Source of the DNA: Aurantimicrobium minutum
Lineage (GTDB): Bacteria; Actinomycetota; Actinomycetes; Actinomycetales; Microbacteriaceae
Reading direction: 5' to 3'
Assembly: GCF_029892845.1 (NCBI RefSeq)
Contig: NZ_JARXVT010000003.1
Location: 62,001 to 126,000, forward strand
DNA: 64,000 nt
Of the stretch, positions 27,081 through 35,705 are shown piece by piece (the stretch's first letter is position 1; each line of letters begins with the position of its first letter). Position numbers and translations under genes: made by a program. The notes under the pieces were generated by a model. The model was given only the letters and a program-made list of their open reading frames with translations. It was not told where the DNA came from and made no database searches.

Positions 27081-28721
27081 CTAACGCTGTCCGTCGTCGA
27101 GGTCGTAGATCGGAGCTGTTGAAACGCGCAGAGACGGCATACCTAATCCCACAACAGGGATTGAGGTTGAACCAAGATTCTTAGCTCCACCAGTGCTAGG
27201 AACACCACAGCTTTCTGCTTGTTCTCTATCCCAAGCATCACCCGCGATGGTGCGTCGGACCTTCAGGGGCGCTCCGGTGGGGTCATCTGCGAGCAGGTGG
27301 AAAGGAGCCGCTTCAGTGATGGTCACGGTGACGATGTCGCCCGGACGAGGGATCTCACTACCGGGCGTCACCTCAAAGTGAACCAAGCGAGAGTCTTCAG
27401 CACGACCACTCATCCGCTCAGTGGCGCTGTCCTTTCGGCCTTCGCCATTTGCCACCAGCACATGAACCTCGCGGCCAATCTGGGCTTTGTTTTCTTGCCA
27501 CGCAATGTCGTTTTGGAATTTAAGCAAGCGCTCATAGCGTTCTTGAACAACAGCCTTGGGAATCTGATTTTCCATCTCGGCAGCAGGCGTTCCAGGGCGC
27601 TTGGAGTACTGGAACGTAAATGCGGTTGCAAAGCGAGCTTCGGCGACCACACGCATGGTTTCTTCGAAGTCTTCCTCTGTTTCACCAGGGAATCCCACGA
27701 TGATGTCTGTGCTGATGGCAGCATGCGGCATTGCCTCTCGCACGCGCTGCAGAATTCCCAAGAACTTCTCACTGCGATAGCTTCGGCGCATGGCTTTCAG
27801 CACGCTGTCAGAGCCCGACTGCAGGGGCATGTGAAGCTGTGGCATCACGTTAGGCGTCTCTGCCATGGCGGCAATCACGTCATCAGTGAAGGCAGCGGGG
27901 TGTGGACTGGTAAAGCGAACGCGCTCCAGCCCCTCGATCTCACCGCATGCTCGGAGCAGCTTGGCAAAAGCACCCTTGTCACCAAACTCAACACCATAGG
28001 TATTTACGTTTTGTCCAAGGAGTGTGACTTCTATGGCACCCTGATCAACGAGCGCCTTGACTTCGTTGAGAACTTCGCCTGGGCGGCGGTCGCGTTCTTT
28101 ACCTCGGAGGCTGGGCACAATGCAGAAGGTGCAGGTGTTGTTGCAACCCACCGAAATGGAAACCCAACCCGAATATGTCGAATCGCGCTTAGTAGGAAGG
28201 GTCGAGGGGAAGGTCTCGAGGGACTCAAGAATCTCAATCTCGGCTTTGTGGTTGTGCCTTGAACGCTCGAGAAGACTTGGCAGTGAGCCCATGTTGTGGG
28301 TTCCGAACACCACATCAACCCAGGGTGCCTTCTTGAGAAGAAGTGCTTGATCTTTCTGGGCTAAGCAGCCGCCCACGGCAATCTGTAGGCCTTTGTGCTT
28401 TTCTTTAACTCGAGCAAGGTGACCTAAGTTTCCGTAAAGCTTGTTATCTGCGTTCTCGCGAACGGCACAGGTGTTGATGACAACAACATCTGGTTGAGCA
28501 GAACTTGCACTGCGCTTGAGGTCGGGATCTTGTTCTGCTTCTGCAGCGAACTCGAACTTCACATAACCAGCCGCTTCCATGGAACCAGCCAGTCGCTCAC
28601 TGTCGTGAACGTTCATTTGGCAACCGAATGTGCGGACTTCGTAGGTACGCTGGCGCCCATTCTCATCCACAGCTGCGTTAGACGCGGCGATGAGGGTGGG
28701 GGCTTCACTGGGGTTGTTCAT
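27081..28721 (-). CDS. miaB: MiaB, tRNA-2-methylthio-i6A synthase
   Basis: Radical-SAM methylthiotransferase acting on i6A37 of tRNA. The product has 546 residues. The N-terminal UPF0004 domain has three cluster Cys ([31 protein letters not shown]). The radical-SAM CxxxCxxC motif appears as [24 protein letters not shown] (positions interrupted here only by standard residues), and a C-terminal TRAM domain ends near [11 protein letters not shown]. The last 60 residues are extra and unlike the core. The ATG at 28721 has TAAACT nine bases upstream. It is followed directly by miaA. Confidence 0.95.
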   Translation of the reverse strand: MNNPSEAPTLIAASNAAVDENGRQRTYEVRTFGCQMNVHDSERLAGSMEAAGYVKFEFAAEAEQDPDLKRSASSAQPDVVVINTCAVRENADNKLYGNLGHLARVKEKHKGLQIAVGGCLAQKDQALLLKKAPWVDVVFGTHNMGSLPSLLERSRHNHKAEIEILESLETFPSTLPTKRDSTYSGWVSISVGCNNTCTFCIVPSLRGKERDRRPGEVLNEVKALVDQGAIEVTLLGQNVNTYGVEFGDKGAFAKLLRACGEIEGLERVRFTSPHPAAFTDDVIAAMAETPNVMPQLHMPLQSGSDSVLKAMRRSYRSEKFLGILQRVREAMPHAAISTDIIVGFPGETEEDFEETMRVVAEARFATAFTFQYSKRPGTPAAEMENQIPKAVVQERYERLLKFQNDIAWQENKAQIGREVHVLVANGEGRKDSATERMSGRAEDSRLVHFEVTPGSEIPRPGDIVTVTITEAAPFHLLADDPTGAPLKVRRTIAGDAWDREQAESCGVPSTGGAKNLGSTSIPVVGLGMPSLRVSTAPIYDLDDGQR

Positions 28722-28730
28722 AACCCCATA

Positions 28731-28736
28731 AGTTTA
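28731..28736 (-). promoter_or_regulatory. -10 element for miaB
   Basis: TAAACT on the minus strand, nine bases before the ATG, which predicts a leader of two or three bases. Confidence 0.45.
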
Positions 28737-28754
28737 CGCGCCAGAAGGCACAGG

Positions 28755-29027
28755 TTATTTCGGTGCGTTCGGACCCATGTAATGAGACCAGAGACCGGCA
28801 AGGGCCCACAGAACTCCGACATATCCAGCGGCATAGCTGGCAAACATCCACGGCGTGGAGACACCGGTGGGAAGTACTGCTGAAATCACGCCGAGAACAG
28901 AACACAAGATTGCACAGATGATGACGGCAACAACATTCATCTTCTTTGTCTTTGCACGAGCAGCTATCTGCTTGGGGGTCAAAGGCTTCGCTGGCTGCGA
29001 TTCTTCAGCTGGTTCAATGTCAAACAC
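28755..29027 (-). CDS. Small two-helix membrane protein
   Basis: A 90-residue product with an acidic N-terminus (MFDIEPAEESQPAKPLTPKQ), a basic stretch (ARAKTKK) and two hydrophobic helices (MNVVAVIICAILCSVLGVI and PWMFASYAAGYVGVLWALAG). No family is recognised. The GTG start at 29027 lies ten bases after the stop of a 31-codon membrane ORF, and miaB follows 33 bases later. The location between recX and miaB is a common site for small unannotated actinobacterial membrane proteins. Function is unknown. Confidence 0.65.
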   Translation of the reverse strand: MFDIEPAEESQPAKPLTPKQIAARAKTKKMNVVAVIICAILCSVLGVISAVLPTGVSTPWMFASYAAGYVGVLWALAGLWSHYMGPNAPK

Positions 29028-29036
29028 GTCAGTGCT

Positions 29037-29132
29037 CTACTTTCTGCGGCGGTAGCCCCATGTGATGTACGCAATGATTACCAGCAAAGCTGCGGCAATT
29101 GCATAGGGACTGTTGAGGAGGTCGTTGAGCAC
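29037..29132 (-). CDS. 31-residue single-span membrane peptide
   Basis: A very short gene read directly from the sequence: GTG at 29132, stop TAG at 29037. The peptide begins MLNDLLNSPYAIAAALLVII and ends AYITWGYRRRK, a hydrophobic helix followed by a positive tail that predicts N-out/C-in insertion. The start is backed by a perfect TAGGCT ending six bases upstream, the same leaderless signature as larger genes here. The TAG of that hexamer is the recX stop codon. No homologue is known to me; coding status is inferred from promoter geometry, topology and the tight fit between neighbours. Confidence 0.55.
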   Translation of the reverse strand: MLNDLLNSPYAIAAALLVIIAYITWGYRRRK

Positions 29133-29138
29133 GAACTC

Positions 29139-29144
29139 AGCCTA
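29139..29144 (-). promoter_or_regulatory. TAGGCT -10 element overlapping the recX stop
   Basis: On the minus strand TAGGCT begins with the recX stop TAG and ends exactly six bases before the GTG at 29132. Confidence 0.5.
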
Positions 29145-29789
29145 ATTCCTTGACGCAAGTGCCTCTCTGCACGCCTCGCGGACAGTTTGACCCGAATACC
29201 CGCGGCGACTGAGAAAACCTACGAGACGACGTTCTGCCGTCGCCTGATCTAATTTACTGAACTGCCTGACCCGCTGAAGAGCAAGCTCCGTTGCTTTGGC
29301 TAGTTCATCATCGTCATCGATGGCTTCTAACGCGGCATCTACGGCATGCGAAGAAATTCCTCGCTGACGTAATTCCCGCGAAATAACGCTTTTACTCTTG
29401 CCTTTGCGCTCACTTAAGCGAGAGACGAGCTCACGAGCCAGACGCTCATCATCGAGGTAGTTCAATCGCTCAAACTTGGCTACCAGTTCGGCAGCATCTC
29501 CCTCAGCGGCATCTTTCGAACGAAGCCAGGTCATCACCTCGTGCACAGACATGTCATGTGTGTGCAGCTTACGAAGCAACGTTTGCTCTAAAGCATCAAG
29601 ATCCAGGGCCGCAACTGATTCTTCTTCCTCAGTTGAATCTTCAACTTCAGTAAACATCACACGACTCAGACGTTGAACACCTGCAGGAATATCGGCAGCA
29701 TCCCCTACTGCCTCGCCTGATATTTCAGGCGAGGCAGCGATGGGACTGCTTTCTGGGTCTACCCAGGGCAGAAAAGTGACGTTCGTCAC
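29142..29789 (-). CDS. recX: RecX, RecA modulator
   Basis: Small all-helical regulator that binds RecA filaments and inhibits recombinase activity. About 215 residues; the RecX repeats fill the C-terminal 150 residues (ALDLDALEQTLLRKLHTHDM, LNYLDDERLARELVSRL, ISRELRQRGISSHAVDAAL, LVGFLSRRGYSGQTVREAC). The N-terminal 65 residues are acidic and variable. The GTG at 29789 is preferred, because AAGGAAG lies ten bases upstream. A TTG at 29798, overlapping the recA stop, is the alternative. It is co-transcribed with recA, the usual arrangement. Confidence 0.88.
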   Translation of the reverse strand: MTNVTFLPWVDPESSPIAASPEISGEAVGDAADIPAGVQRLSRVMFTEVEDSTEEEESVAALDLDALEQTLLRKLHTHDMSVHEVMTWLRSKDAAEGDAAELVAKFERLNYLDDERLARELVSRLSERKGKSKSVISRELRQRGISSHAVDAALEAIDDDDELAKATELALQRVRQFSKLDQATAERRLVGFLSRRGYSGQTVREACREALASRN

Positions 29790-29794
29790 GAGGC

Positions 29795-30886
29795 TCAAGC
29801 TTCCTTACGAACCTCTTCAACTGCGTCGAAGTCAGGTTCAACCTCAACTGCAGTTGCGGCAGCCTCGAGCGCAGCGGCTTCAGCAGCTGCTGCTCCGACG
29901 CCAAGCTTTGCCAGAATCTTCTGTTCGATCTCCAGCGCAACAGCAGGGTTCTGGAGGAGGAAGTTACGAGAGTTTTCCTTACCTTGACCCAGCTGATCAG
30001 CTTCGTAGGTGTACCACGCACCCGACTTCTTGACGATGCCGTGGTCGACACCGAAGTCAATCAGGCTACCTTCGCGAGAGATACCGGTTCCATAGAGGAT
30101 GTCGAACTCTGCCTGCTTGAAAGGAGGAGCCATCTTGTTCTTGACAACCTTGACTCGGGTGCGGTTACCTACAGCGTCGGTACCGTCCTTGAGGGTCTCA
30201 ATACGGCGGATGTCCAGACGAACCGAAGCATAGAACTTCAGCGCCTTACCACCGGCAGTGGTTTCGGGGCTTCCGAAGAAGACACCGATCTTCTCGCGAA
30301 GCTGGTTGATGAAGATCATGGTGGTGTTGGTGGTGTTGAGGCCACCGGTGAGCTTACGAAGTGCTTGAGACATCAGACGAGCCTGGAGACCCACGTGGGT
30401 GTCACCCATTTCACCTTCGATTTCAGCACGAGGTACCAGAGCTGCAACGGAGTCGATAACTACGAGGTCAATCGAACCTGAGCGCACGAGCATGTCTGCA
30501 ATTTCCAGAGCCTGTTCACCCGTGTCGGGCTGTGACACCAGAAGTGCGTCGATGTCAACGCCCAGCTTCTTGGCGTAGTCGGGGTCAAGTGCGTGCTCAG
30601 CATCGATGAAGGCAGCAATTCCGCCCTGCTTCTGAACGTTAGCAATTGCATGAAGTGTGAGGGTGGTCTTACCCGAGGACTCAGGACCGTAGATCTCTAC
30701 GATGCGGCCACGAGGAAGTCCGCCAATGCCGAGCGCAACATCCAATGCGATGGAGCCGGTCGGAATCACCTCGACGGGAGCGCGCTCGTCGCTTCCCAGG
30801 CGCATGACGGAACCCTTACCAAACTGGCGGTCGATCTGGGCTAGTGCTGTTTCTAGTGCTTTTTCGCGGTCAGCGGCAGATGCCAT
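29795..30886 (-). CDS. recA: RecA recombinase
   Basis: DNA strand-exchange ATPase and SOS co-protease. The product has 363 residues with [20 protein letters not shown] at the start, Walker [11 protein letters not shown], Walker [13 protein letters not shown], the DNA-binding loops ([21 protein letters not shown]), and an Ala/Glu-rich acidic C-tail. No intein is present. The ATG has AAAGGAGA seven bases upstream. A palindromic LexA box lies about 230 bases upstream, so SOS control is expected. recX follows directly. Confidence 0.98.
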   Translation of the reverse strand: MASAADREKALETALAQIDRQFGKGSVMRLGSDERAPVEVIPTGSIALDVALGIGGLPRGRIVEIYGPESSGKTTLTLHAIANVQKQGGIAAFIDAEHALDPDYAKKLGVDIDALLVSQPDTGEQALEIADMLVRSGSIDLVVIDSVAALVPRAEIEGEMGDTHVGLQARLMSQALRKLTGGLNTTNTTMIFINQLREKIGVFFGSPETTAGGKALKFYASVRLDIRRIETLKDGTDAVGNRTRVKVVKNKMAPPFKQAEFDILYGTGISREGSLIDFGVDHGIVKKSGAWYTYEADQLGQGKENSRNFLLQNPAVALEIEQKILAKLGVGAAAAEAAALEAAATAVEVEPDFDAVEEVRKEA

Positions 30887-31116
30887 GGCCGTCTCCTTTA
30901 CTTATCGAGGGTGATTCGCCTATCGGCTGCCGTGCTACTCCTCCGCTACCGACCGGCCGGTGAAGGCGGGACGGGCGCTGCGGGGCGCTTACGACAAGGC
31001 GCATGCTCCTATATGAACGAGTTTCACCGTAGAAGGAGCCACTGACATTGACTGTCAGAGGAGATCCTCCGTGGATAACACGTGCAAACAAGTGCATGTG
31101 TAGGAGACTAGCCGTT
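30887..31116 (-). other. Long structured leader of recA
   Basis: The 230 bases between the LexA box and recA contain no recognised gene. The part at 30920-31005 is about 73% G+C, much above its surroundings. The distal part has two adjoining hairpins at 31042-31069. An ATG at 31004 preceded by AGGAG opens a 44-codon Arg/Pro/Ser-rich frame that ends at 30870, overlapping the recA start in another frame. Whether this is a regulatory upstream ORF, a structured RNA or simply untranslated leader cannot be decided here. Confidence 0.45.
31042..31069 (-). repeat. Two adjoining inverted repeats in the recA leader
   Basis: CTGACA-TTGAC-TGTCAG (31042-31058) is directly followed by GAGGA-GA-TCCTC (31058-31069). 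Both are perfect stems. Neither has a T-run, so they look like leader RNA structure or protein sites rather than terminators. Confidence 0.5.
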
Positions 31117-31134
31117 TTCGAATACATATTCGAA
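31117..31134. promoter_or_regulatory. LexA (SOS) box of recA
   Basis: TTCGAATACATATTCGAA is an inverted repeat (TCGAAT-N4-ATTCGA) close to the actinobacterial SOS consensus TCGAAC-N4-GTTCGA. It lies between the DUF3046 gene and recA on the side from which recA is read. Confidence 0.8.
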
Positions 31135-31155
31135 CAAATGTCGGCGTGTTGAAAA

Positions 31156-31380
31156 TTACTTCTTGGGCTCCGGGAGGCCCACGCCATACCAGCGGGACTC
31201 GGGAACATCGACCGCTTTCACCAGGGCAAGCCAGACGTTACGTGCAGGAATGCCCTTGCGTAAGGCCTCAGCTGACGTCACGGAACCTAATTCGGACAGC
31301 ACCAAGTCATTGACCAAGACACGCCCATAAGCCTCACCGAACTCGTCCGAGACGGCACGCCAAAATTCGCTGAGGCGCAC
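31156..31380 (-). CDS. DUF3046 protein
   Basis: A 74-residue actinobacterial protein of unknown function matching DUF3046: MRLSEFWRAVSDEFGEAYG at the start, DLVLSELGSVTSAEALRKG in the middle and SRWYGVGLP near the end. In Mycobacterium the homologue (Rv2738c) is also just upstream of recA. The GTG start lies eight bases after the clgR stop, so it probably belongs to the clgR transcript rather than to the SOS-controlled recA unit, from which the LexA box separates it. Confidence 0.88.
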   Translation of the reverse strand: MRLSEFWRAVSDEFGEAYGRVLVNDLVLSELGSVTSAEALRKGIPARNVWLALVKAVDVPESRWYGVGLPEPKK

Positions 31381-31388
31381 GAAAGCTA

Positions 31389-31697
31389 CTAGCGAGTTGC
31401 AGCGAAGTCGTTGACGAACTCGTCAGGAACAGTGTCGGGAATCGCACGAATGGGATCGATTCCTTCAATCACAGCAAGACGGTCCCCTACTTCACGCATG
31501 ATCTGCGAGATGGGGGTATCCAGAGCATCTGCTACAGCAGCAAGAATCTCTGAGCTTGCTTCCTTTTGACCACGTTCTACCTCGCTCAAGTAACCGAGTG
31601 CCACGCTGGCCTTGCTTGCAACCTGTCGCAGTGTGCGACCTTTCTGCAGGCGGTAGTCGCGCAGAACATCGCCGATTTCCTGTCGAACAAGAATCAT
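31389..31697 (-). CDS. clgR: ClgR-like XRE-family transcriptional activator
   Basis: A 102-residue regulator with an N-terminal HTH_3 domain (IGDVLRDYRLQKGRTLRQVA, then SVALGYLSEVERGQKEASSE) and a short C-terminal tail. ClgR activates clpP and other proteolysis and stress genes in actinobacteria and is itself a Clp substrate. Position (pgsA-cinA-clgR-DUF3046-recA) matches the mycobacterial locus, which supports orthology. The ATG has GGGAGG five bases upstream. The inverted repeat at 31717-31730 just in front could be an operator. Confidence 0.87.
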   Translation of the reverse strand: MILVRQEIGDVLRDYRLQKGRTLRQVASKASVALGYLSEVERGQKEASSEILAAVADALDTPISQIMREVGDRLAVIEGIDPIRAIPDTVPDEFVNDFAATR

Positions 31698-31716
31698 GGT
31701 GCCTCCCTACGCTTGT

Positions 31717-31730
31717 GAACCAAATGGTTC
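31717..31730. promoter_or_regulatory. Inverted repeat upstream of clgR
   Basis: GAACC-AAAT-GGTTC lies 20 bases before the clgR ATG, and TATAGA on the minus strand just upstream could be the -10. Possible autoregulatory site; the regulator is unknown. Confidence 0.35.
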
Positions 31731-31839
31731 CTCTACATCTATAACCCCATGCTAGCTTCAGAAACCTGAAAACCAGATGTGAGTCTGCTTGTATCAACTT
31801 AGGTTACGACAGTTTTATTCCCGAAATGTTTCATGAAAC

Positions 31840-32298
31840 TCAAGAAATAACGGAAGTAAGCAACCTCAAAGCTGCGTGGACCGTCAAAGAACGGATCTCA
31901 TTACGTGTTCCAGCGAGCGAAAGCTCTTCTACAACACGCTTTGTGCCCCATACGCAAGCGATAAACACTGTTCCTACAGCTTTTCCATCCTGCGGTTCTG
32001 GCCCGGCAACTCCCGTAGTGGATAAACCAATATCTGACCCCAGCTTGTGAGCAACACCTGCTGCCATTTCGAGTGCGACATCTGGATCAACAGCGCCCCG
32101 GCTCGCAAGAAGTTCCTGAGAAACACCCAGCATTGAAGACTTGAGGTCTGTCGCATAGGCCACTACTCCCCCACGAATGACGGCGGATGCTCCTGGGGCT
32201 TCTGTGAGTGCTGCACACAGCAAACCCCCGGTGAGTGACTCAGCAACGCTAACGCTGAGCCCACGCTCGGTGAGATGCCCGATGAGTTCAGTAGTCAC
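31840..32298 (-). CDS. CinA C-terminal domain protein, NMN amidase type
   Basis: A 152-residue stand-alone CinA-C domain, which deamidates nicotinamide mononucleotide in characterised members. Conserved segments are LSVSVAESLTGGLLCAALTE, GGVVAYATDLKSSMLGV, DIGLSTTGVAGPEPQDGKAVG and GTVFIACVW. The N-terminal MoaB-like domain of full CinA is absent, as is common in actinobacteria. The GTG start lies nine bases after the pgsA stop. The 142 bases downstream before clgR hold only its promoter region. The recA/pgsA neighbourhood is conserved across the phylum. Confidence 0.87.
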   Translation of the reverse strand: MTTELIGHLTERGLSVSVAESLTGGLLCAALTEAPGASAVIRGGVVAYATDLKSSMLGVSQELLASRGAVDPDVALEMAAGVAHKLGSDIGLSTTGVAGPEPQDGKAVGTVFIACVWGTKRVVEELSLAGTRNEIRSLTVHAALRLLTSVIS

Positions 32299-32307
32299 GA
32301 GTGAGCC

Positions 32308-32874
32308 TTAGGCCTGACGAGAAAGTTTCTTGCTTTGACGCCAGGCATCCAGCAGATAGTCCACGCCTGTCCAGACCGTGATGATGGTCGCTGCGGACAT
32401 CAAGACGATGTTGATCATGTTGGCAGCGTCACCCATGACCGATTGCATCGGGAGCAATGCGAAGGTAATAGCAACAAACTGAGTGATGGTCTTGATTTTC
32501 CCGCCCCGTGAGGCGGGAATGACACGATCACTGAGCACGGCAAGGCGGAAGACAGTGATACCCACTTCACGAAGGAGTATCAGTCCAGTTACCCACCATG
32601 GCAACTCGTCCAGGATGGACAGCGTAATCAGCGCGCCGCCGGTGAGAACTTTGTCAGCAATGGGATCAAGCAGCTTCCCAAAGTCACTCACCACGTTGTA
32701 TTTACGGGCCAGGTAGCCATCGATGCCATCTGTTGCCATGCCGACAACAAATAATCCGGCACCCCACCAGCGCAGTGGTGATGTGAGGTCATCTCCAGCG
32801 GTCAACAGCATCCATATAAAGACCGGTGCAAAGAAGATCCGGACAATGGTGATGGTGTTGGGGACGTGCTTCAT
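32308..32874 (-). CDS. pgsA: CDP-diacylglycerol-glycerol-3-P phosphatidyltransferase
   Basis: Membrane enzyme of the CDP-alcohol phosphatidyltransferase family that makes phosphatidylglycerophosphate. The product has 188 residues with several hydrophobic segments. It carries the family signature DG..AR........G...D...D, seen as TDGIDGYLARKYNVVSDFG followed by LLDPIADK. The frame remains open far upstream inside ftsK; the ATG at 32874 (MKHVPNTITIVRIFFAP) gives the usual N-terminus. TAACGT, which begins with the ftsK stop, lies seven bases in front. A GTG three codons earlier is also possible. Position matches the pgsA3 locus. Confidence 0.9.
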   Translation of the reverse strand: MKHVPNTITIVRIFFAPVFIWMLLTAGDDLTSPLRWWGAGLFVVGMATDGIDGYLARKYNVVSDFGKLLDPIADKVLTGGALITLSILDELPWWVTGLILLREVGITVFRLAVLSDRVIPASRGGKIKTITQFVAITFALLPMQSVMGDAANMINIVLMSAATIITVWTGVDYLLDAWRQSKKLSRQA

Positions 32875-32881
32875 AACACTC

Positions 32882-32887
32882 ACGTTA
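32882..32887 (-). promoter_or_regulatory. Possible -10 element overlapping the ftsK stop
   Basis: TAACGT on the minus strand starts with the TAA stop of ftsK and lies seven bases before the pgsA ATG. Confidence 0.35.
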
Positions 32888-35590
32888 GTCGCGACCAGTG
32901 AGGTTCCAGGCGTCTTCACTGCCTTCGTCGCCGTCGATTTCTTCCAGGCCAGCAGACATTTCTGCAACAGGGTCATTGGCATAGGGGTCACCAGCAGGAA
33001 TGACAGCGGGCGCGGCAGGTGCTGCGACAACATCGCCCTTGAGCTTGGCCAGAACTTCTGCGAGCTGCTCTTGAGATACCAAAACGTCACGCGCTTTGGA
33101 ACCTTCGGAGGGGCCGACAATGTCGCGACTTTCCATCAAGTCCATCAGGCGCCCAGCTTTCGCAAAGCCCACACGAAGCTTGCGTTGAAGCATGGAGGTT
33201 GAACCGAACTGGGTGGAGACAACAAGCTCAACGGCTTGAAGTAGCACGTCGAGGTCATCCCCGATATCTGCATCAATCTCTTTACGCTCGGCCGCAGCGG
33301 CCACGTCCTGTCGATACTCAGGGCGTGCCTGACGGGTTACATGGGTGACAACCTTGTGAATTTCCTCTTCAGAAACCCACGCACCCTGAACACGAATGGG
33401 CTTATTTGCCCCCATTGGTAAGAACAGAGCATCACCTTGACCGATGAGCTTGTCAGCGCCGGGCTGGTCCAAGATCACGCGGGAGTCGGTAACGCTGGTC
33501 ACTGCGAATGCGAGACGAGAAGGCACGTTTGCCTTAATCAAACCGGTTACAACATCAACTGATGGTCGCTGAGTAGCCAACACCAGGTGAATACCGGATG
33601 CACGCGCTAGCTGAGTAATGCGGACGACGGAGTCTTCCACGTCTCGAGGGGCAACCATCATGAGGTCTGCGAGCTCATCCACTACAACGAGCAGGTAGGG
33701 GTAGGGACGTAGTTCACGCTTGCTGTCCGGCGGCAGAGTGATGTCGTTGTTGACGACAGCACGGTTGAAGTCGTCGATGTGACGGAAACCGAAACTTGCC
33801 AGGTCGTCGTAACGCATGTCCATCTCTTTAACAACCCACTGCAAGGCTTCTGCAGCCTTCTTGGGGTTGGTAATAATGGGCGTGATCAGGTGAGGAACAC
33901 CGGCATAGGGGGCAAGCTCTACGCGCTTGGGGTCCACCAGGACCATGCGCACTTCAGCAGGGGTCGAGCGCATGAGGATGCTCGTAATCATCGAGTTCAC
34001 AAAGCTGGACTTACCTGAGCCTGTAGAACCAGCTACCAAAAGGTGAGGCATCTTGGCCAAGTTAGCGACGACGAAGCCACCTTCGACGTCTTTACCCACA
34101 CCAATAGTCATGGGGTGCTCACTCGAGGTGGACGCGTTAGAACGAAGAACATCCCCCAAGGTCACGATTTCACGGTCAGTGTTGGGAATTTCAATACCGA
34201 TGGCACTCTTGCCTGGAATCGGGGAAAGAATGCGAACTTCGTTCGATGCCACGGCGTAGGAAAGGTTCTTGGACAGTGCAGTTACGCGCTCCACCTTCAC
34301 GCCAGGGCCAAGTTCAATCTCGTAACGAGTAACGGTAGGCCCACGACTAAAGCCGGTCACAGACGCATCAACAGCGAATTGCTTGAGAACTTCAGTAATT
34401 GCGCGAACAGCTTCATCATTAGCCGCAGATCGGGTCTTGGCAGGGGCTCCCTGAGCTAACGCGTTGGCAGGCGGGAGGCGATAGATCGCAGCAGGACCCT
34501 TGGGTACTGGCGGTGCCGCAACTACTGCTTCGTCGACTCCTGCAGCTGATGCAGTAGGCGCAACAACGGCTACTGGAGCCGTCGAGACATCATCCTGCGC
34601 AGCCACGGCAGAGGCATCGGTGACAACTTCGCCGGTGTGGAACACGCGCAGAGCTTCTTCAGCGTTGGCAAGCTCTTCAATGATGTCGAGGTCGGTCATC
34701 TCACGCGTTGCCGCAAGGTCCACAGCGTTAGCTGCAGGATCTGTGATGACAGGCGAATCAAAGGCAGCTTCAGTTTCCCGGCGGCTGCTGTTTCGACGCC
34801 ACCACGGCAAGGAAGAAGCTTCGACTGGATCCAGGTCAAGAATTTCAATCTTGCCGGTCTGATTCGCTTCTACTTCAGAGTGTGCACCGAAAAGGTATTC
34901 ATAAAGTTCACGGAACCGCGCCCCGATACGGTTCGGCGGGGTCTTGGTGATGATGAGCAAAGAAAGTGCAATCAGCACAATCATCACGATGACGGCACCG
35001 ACAGAAGAAATCACGGTCGACAGCGGGCTTGCCAGAATCCAGCCCAGGAGGCCACCGGCATCAGCGAGTGCAGCAGGACCAGCAGAGGGGTCAGGCTGTC
35101 CACCAAAGACCTGAGCAAGACCTGCTGTTGCCATGAGCAGCAGCGTGATGCCCACACCAATACGGTTATTGTCGTTCACCGAGCTGGGGTGACGGAAAAG
35201 CCAAATTGCCATCAAGAGCATGACGACGGGCAATCCATAGGCGATGCGCCCAAAGAGACCGCCGATAGTCCAGTCGTTGATGATCTGTGCGATCTCGTTG
35301 TTAGGCAGGAACCACTGAGTGATTGCGCCGGCAACGGCCAACACCACCAAGGTGAATGGGACACCGTCACGACGTTCATCCTTGGCAAACTTTTCAGGCC
35401 CCAACATGCGCGCAGCACCACCGGTGATGTGTGCCAGCGTCATCCACAGCCAGGCGATTCCGGTGTATTTACTTCCACCGTTAGAGGAAGCTGAGCGAGT
35501 ACTCGGAGAAGATTTTGTGGACTTCGAACCGGAGGTACGCGAACGAGACCCACCGGTCGAGCGGGAACGCGAATTAGAGCCTGAAGCCAT
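32885..35590 (-). CDS. ftsK: FtsK/SpoIIIE DNA translocase
   Basis: Septal ATPase that pumps chromosome termini out of the closing septum. The product has 901 residues: a basic Ser/Thr-rich N-terminus, four membrane segments within about residues 40-210, and an Ala/Val-rich linker. The motor domain has Walker [15 protein letters not shown] near residue 522 and Walker [15 protein letters not shown]. The C-terminal gamma winged helix ([20 protein letters not shown]) recognises KOPS-type sequences. It could cooperate with XerC, also in the window. The ATG has TAACTT exactly six bases upstream and no ribosome site. Confidence 0.96.
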   Translation of the reverse strand: MASGSNSRSRSTGGSRSRTSGSKSTKSSPSTRSASSNGGSKYTGIAWLWMTLAHITGGAARMLGPEKFAKDERRDGVPFTLVVLAVAGAITQWFLPNNEIAQIINDWTIGGLFGRIAYGLPVVMLLMAIWLFRHPSSVNDNNRIGVGITLLLMATAGLAQVFGGQPDPSAGPAALADAGGLLGWILASPLSTVISSVGAVIVMIVLIALSLLIITKTPPNRIGARFRELYEYLFGAHSEVEANQTGKIEILDLDPVEASSLPWWRRNSSRRETEAAFDSPVITDPAANAVDLAATREMTDLDIIEELANAEEALRVFHTGEVVTDASAVAAQDDVSTAPVAVVAPTASAAGVDEAVVAAPPVPKGPAAIYRLPPANALAQGAPAKTRSAANDEAVRAITEVLKQFAVDASVTGFSRGPTVTRYEIELGPGVKVERVTALSKNLSYAVASNEVRILSPIPGKSAIGIEIPNTDREIVTLGDVLRSNASTSSEHPMTIGVGKDVEGGFVVANLAKMPHLLVAGSTGSGKSSFVNSMITSILMRSTPAEVRMVLVDPKRVELAPYAGVPHLITPIITNPKKAAEALQWVVKEMDMRYDDLASFGFRHIDDFNRAVVNNDITLPPDSKRELRPYPYLLVVVDELADLMMVAPRDVEDSVVRITQLARASGIHLVLATQRPSVDVVTGLIKANVPSRLAFAVTSVTDSRVILDQPGADKLIGQGDALFLPMGANKPIRVQGAWVSEEEIHKVVTHVTRQARPEYRQDVAAAAERKEIDADIGDDLDVLLQAVELVVSTQFGSTSMLQRKLRVGFAKAGRLMDLMESRDIVGPSEGSKARDVLVSQEQLAEVLAKLKGDVVAAPAAPAVIPAGDPYANDPVAEMSAGLEEIDGDEGSEDAWNLTGRD

Positions 35591-35596
35591 GCCTCA

Positions 35597-35602
35597 AAGT
35601 TA
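35597..35602 (-). promoter_or_regulatory. -10 element for ftsK
   Basis: TAACTT on the minus strand, six bases before the ATG at 35590; predicts a leaderless mRNA. Confidence 0.5.
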
Positions 35603-35652
35603 CGCGAGAGGACTGACTTTCCCCGTGATTACAGGCGAGTGTCCAGATATAA

Positions 35653-35686
35653 GAATGCCCCGCAGCCTCAGGGCTGCAGGGCATTC
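35653..35686 (-). terminator. Terminator of the alpha-glucosidase gene
   Basis: A 14-pair stem with one mismatch (GAATGCCC.GCAGCC / GGCTGC.GGGCATTC) and a four-base loop, followed on the minus strand by TTATAT. It lies 20 bases past the stop and insulates ftsK. Confidence 0.8.
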
Positions 35687-35705
35687 AAACGGAGGGAGGG
35701 AACCC

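Noticed and set aside
27219-28262. A 347-codon plus-strand frame opposite miaB
   Set aside because: Antisense to the intact radical-SAM gene; its composition does not look like a folded protein.
30870-31208. A 112-codon minus-strand frame spanning the recA leader
   Set aside because: Its first half runs through the end of DUF3046 and the LexA box, so it is not a gene as drawn. Only the 44-codon part from 31004 was kept, as a tentative leader ORF.
34637-35494. A 285-codon plus-strand frame opposite ftsK
   Set aside because: Antisense to the membrane domain of ftsK, low-complexity His/Arg/Gln composition, no start signals of the kind seen at real genes here.
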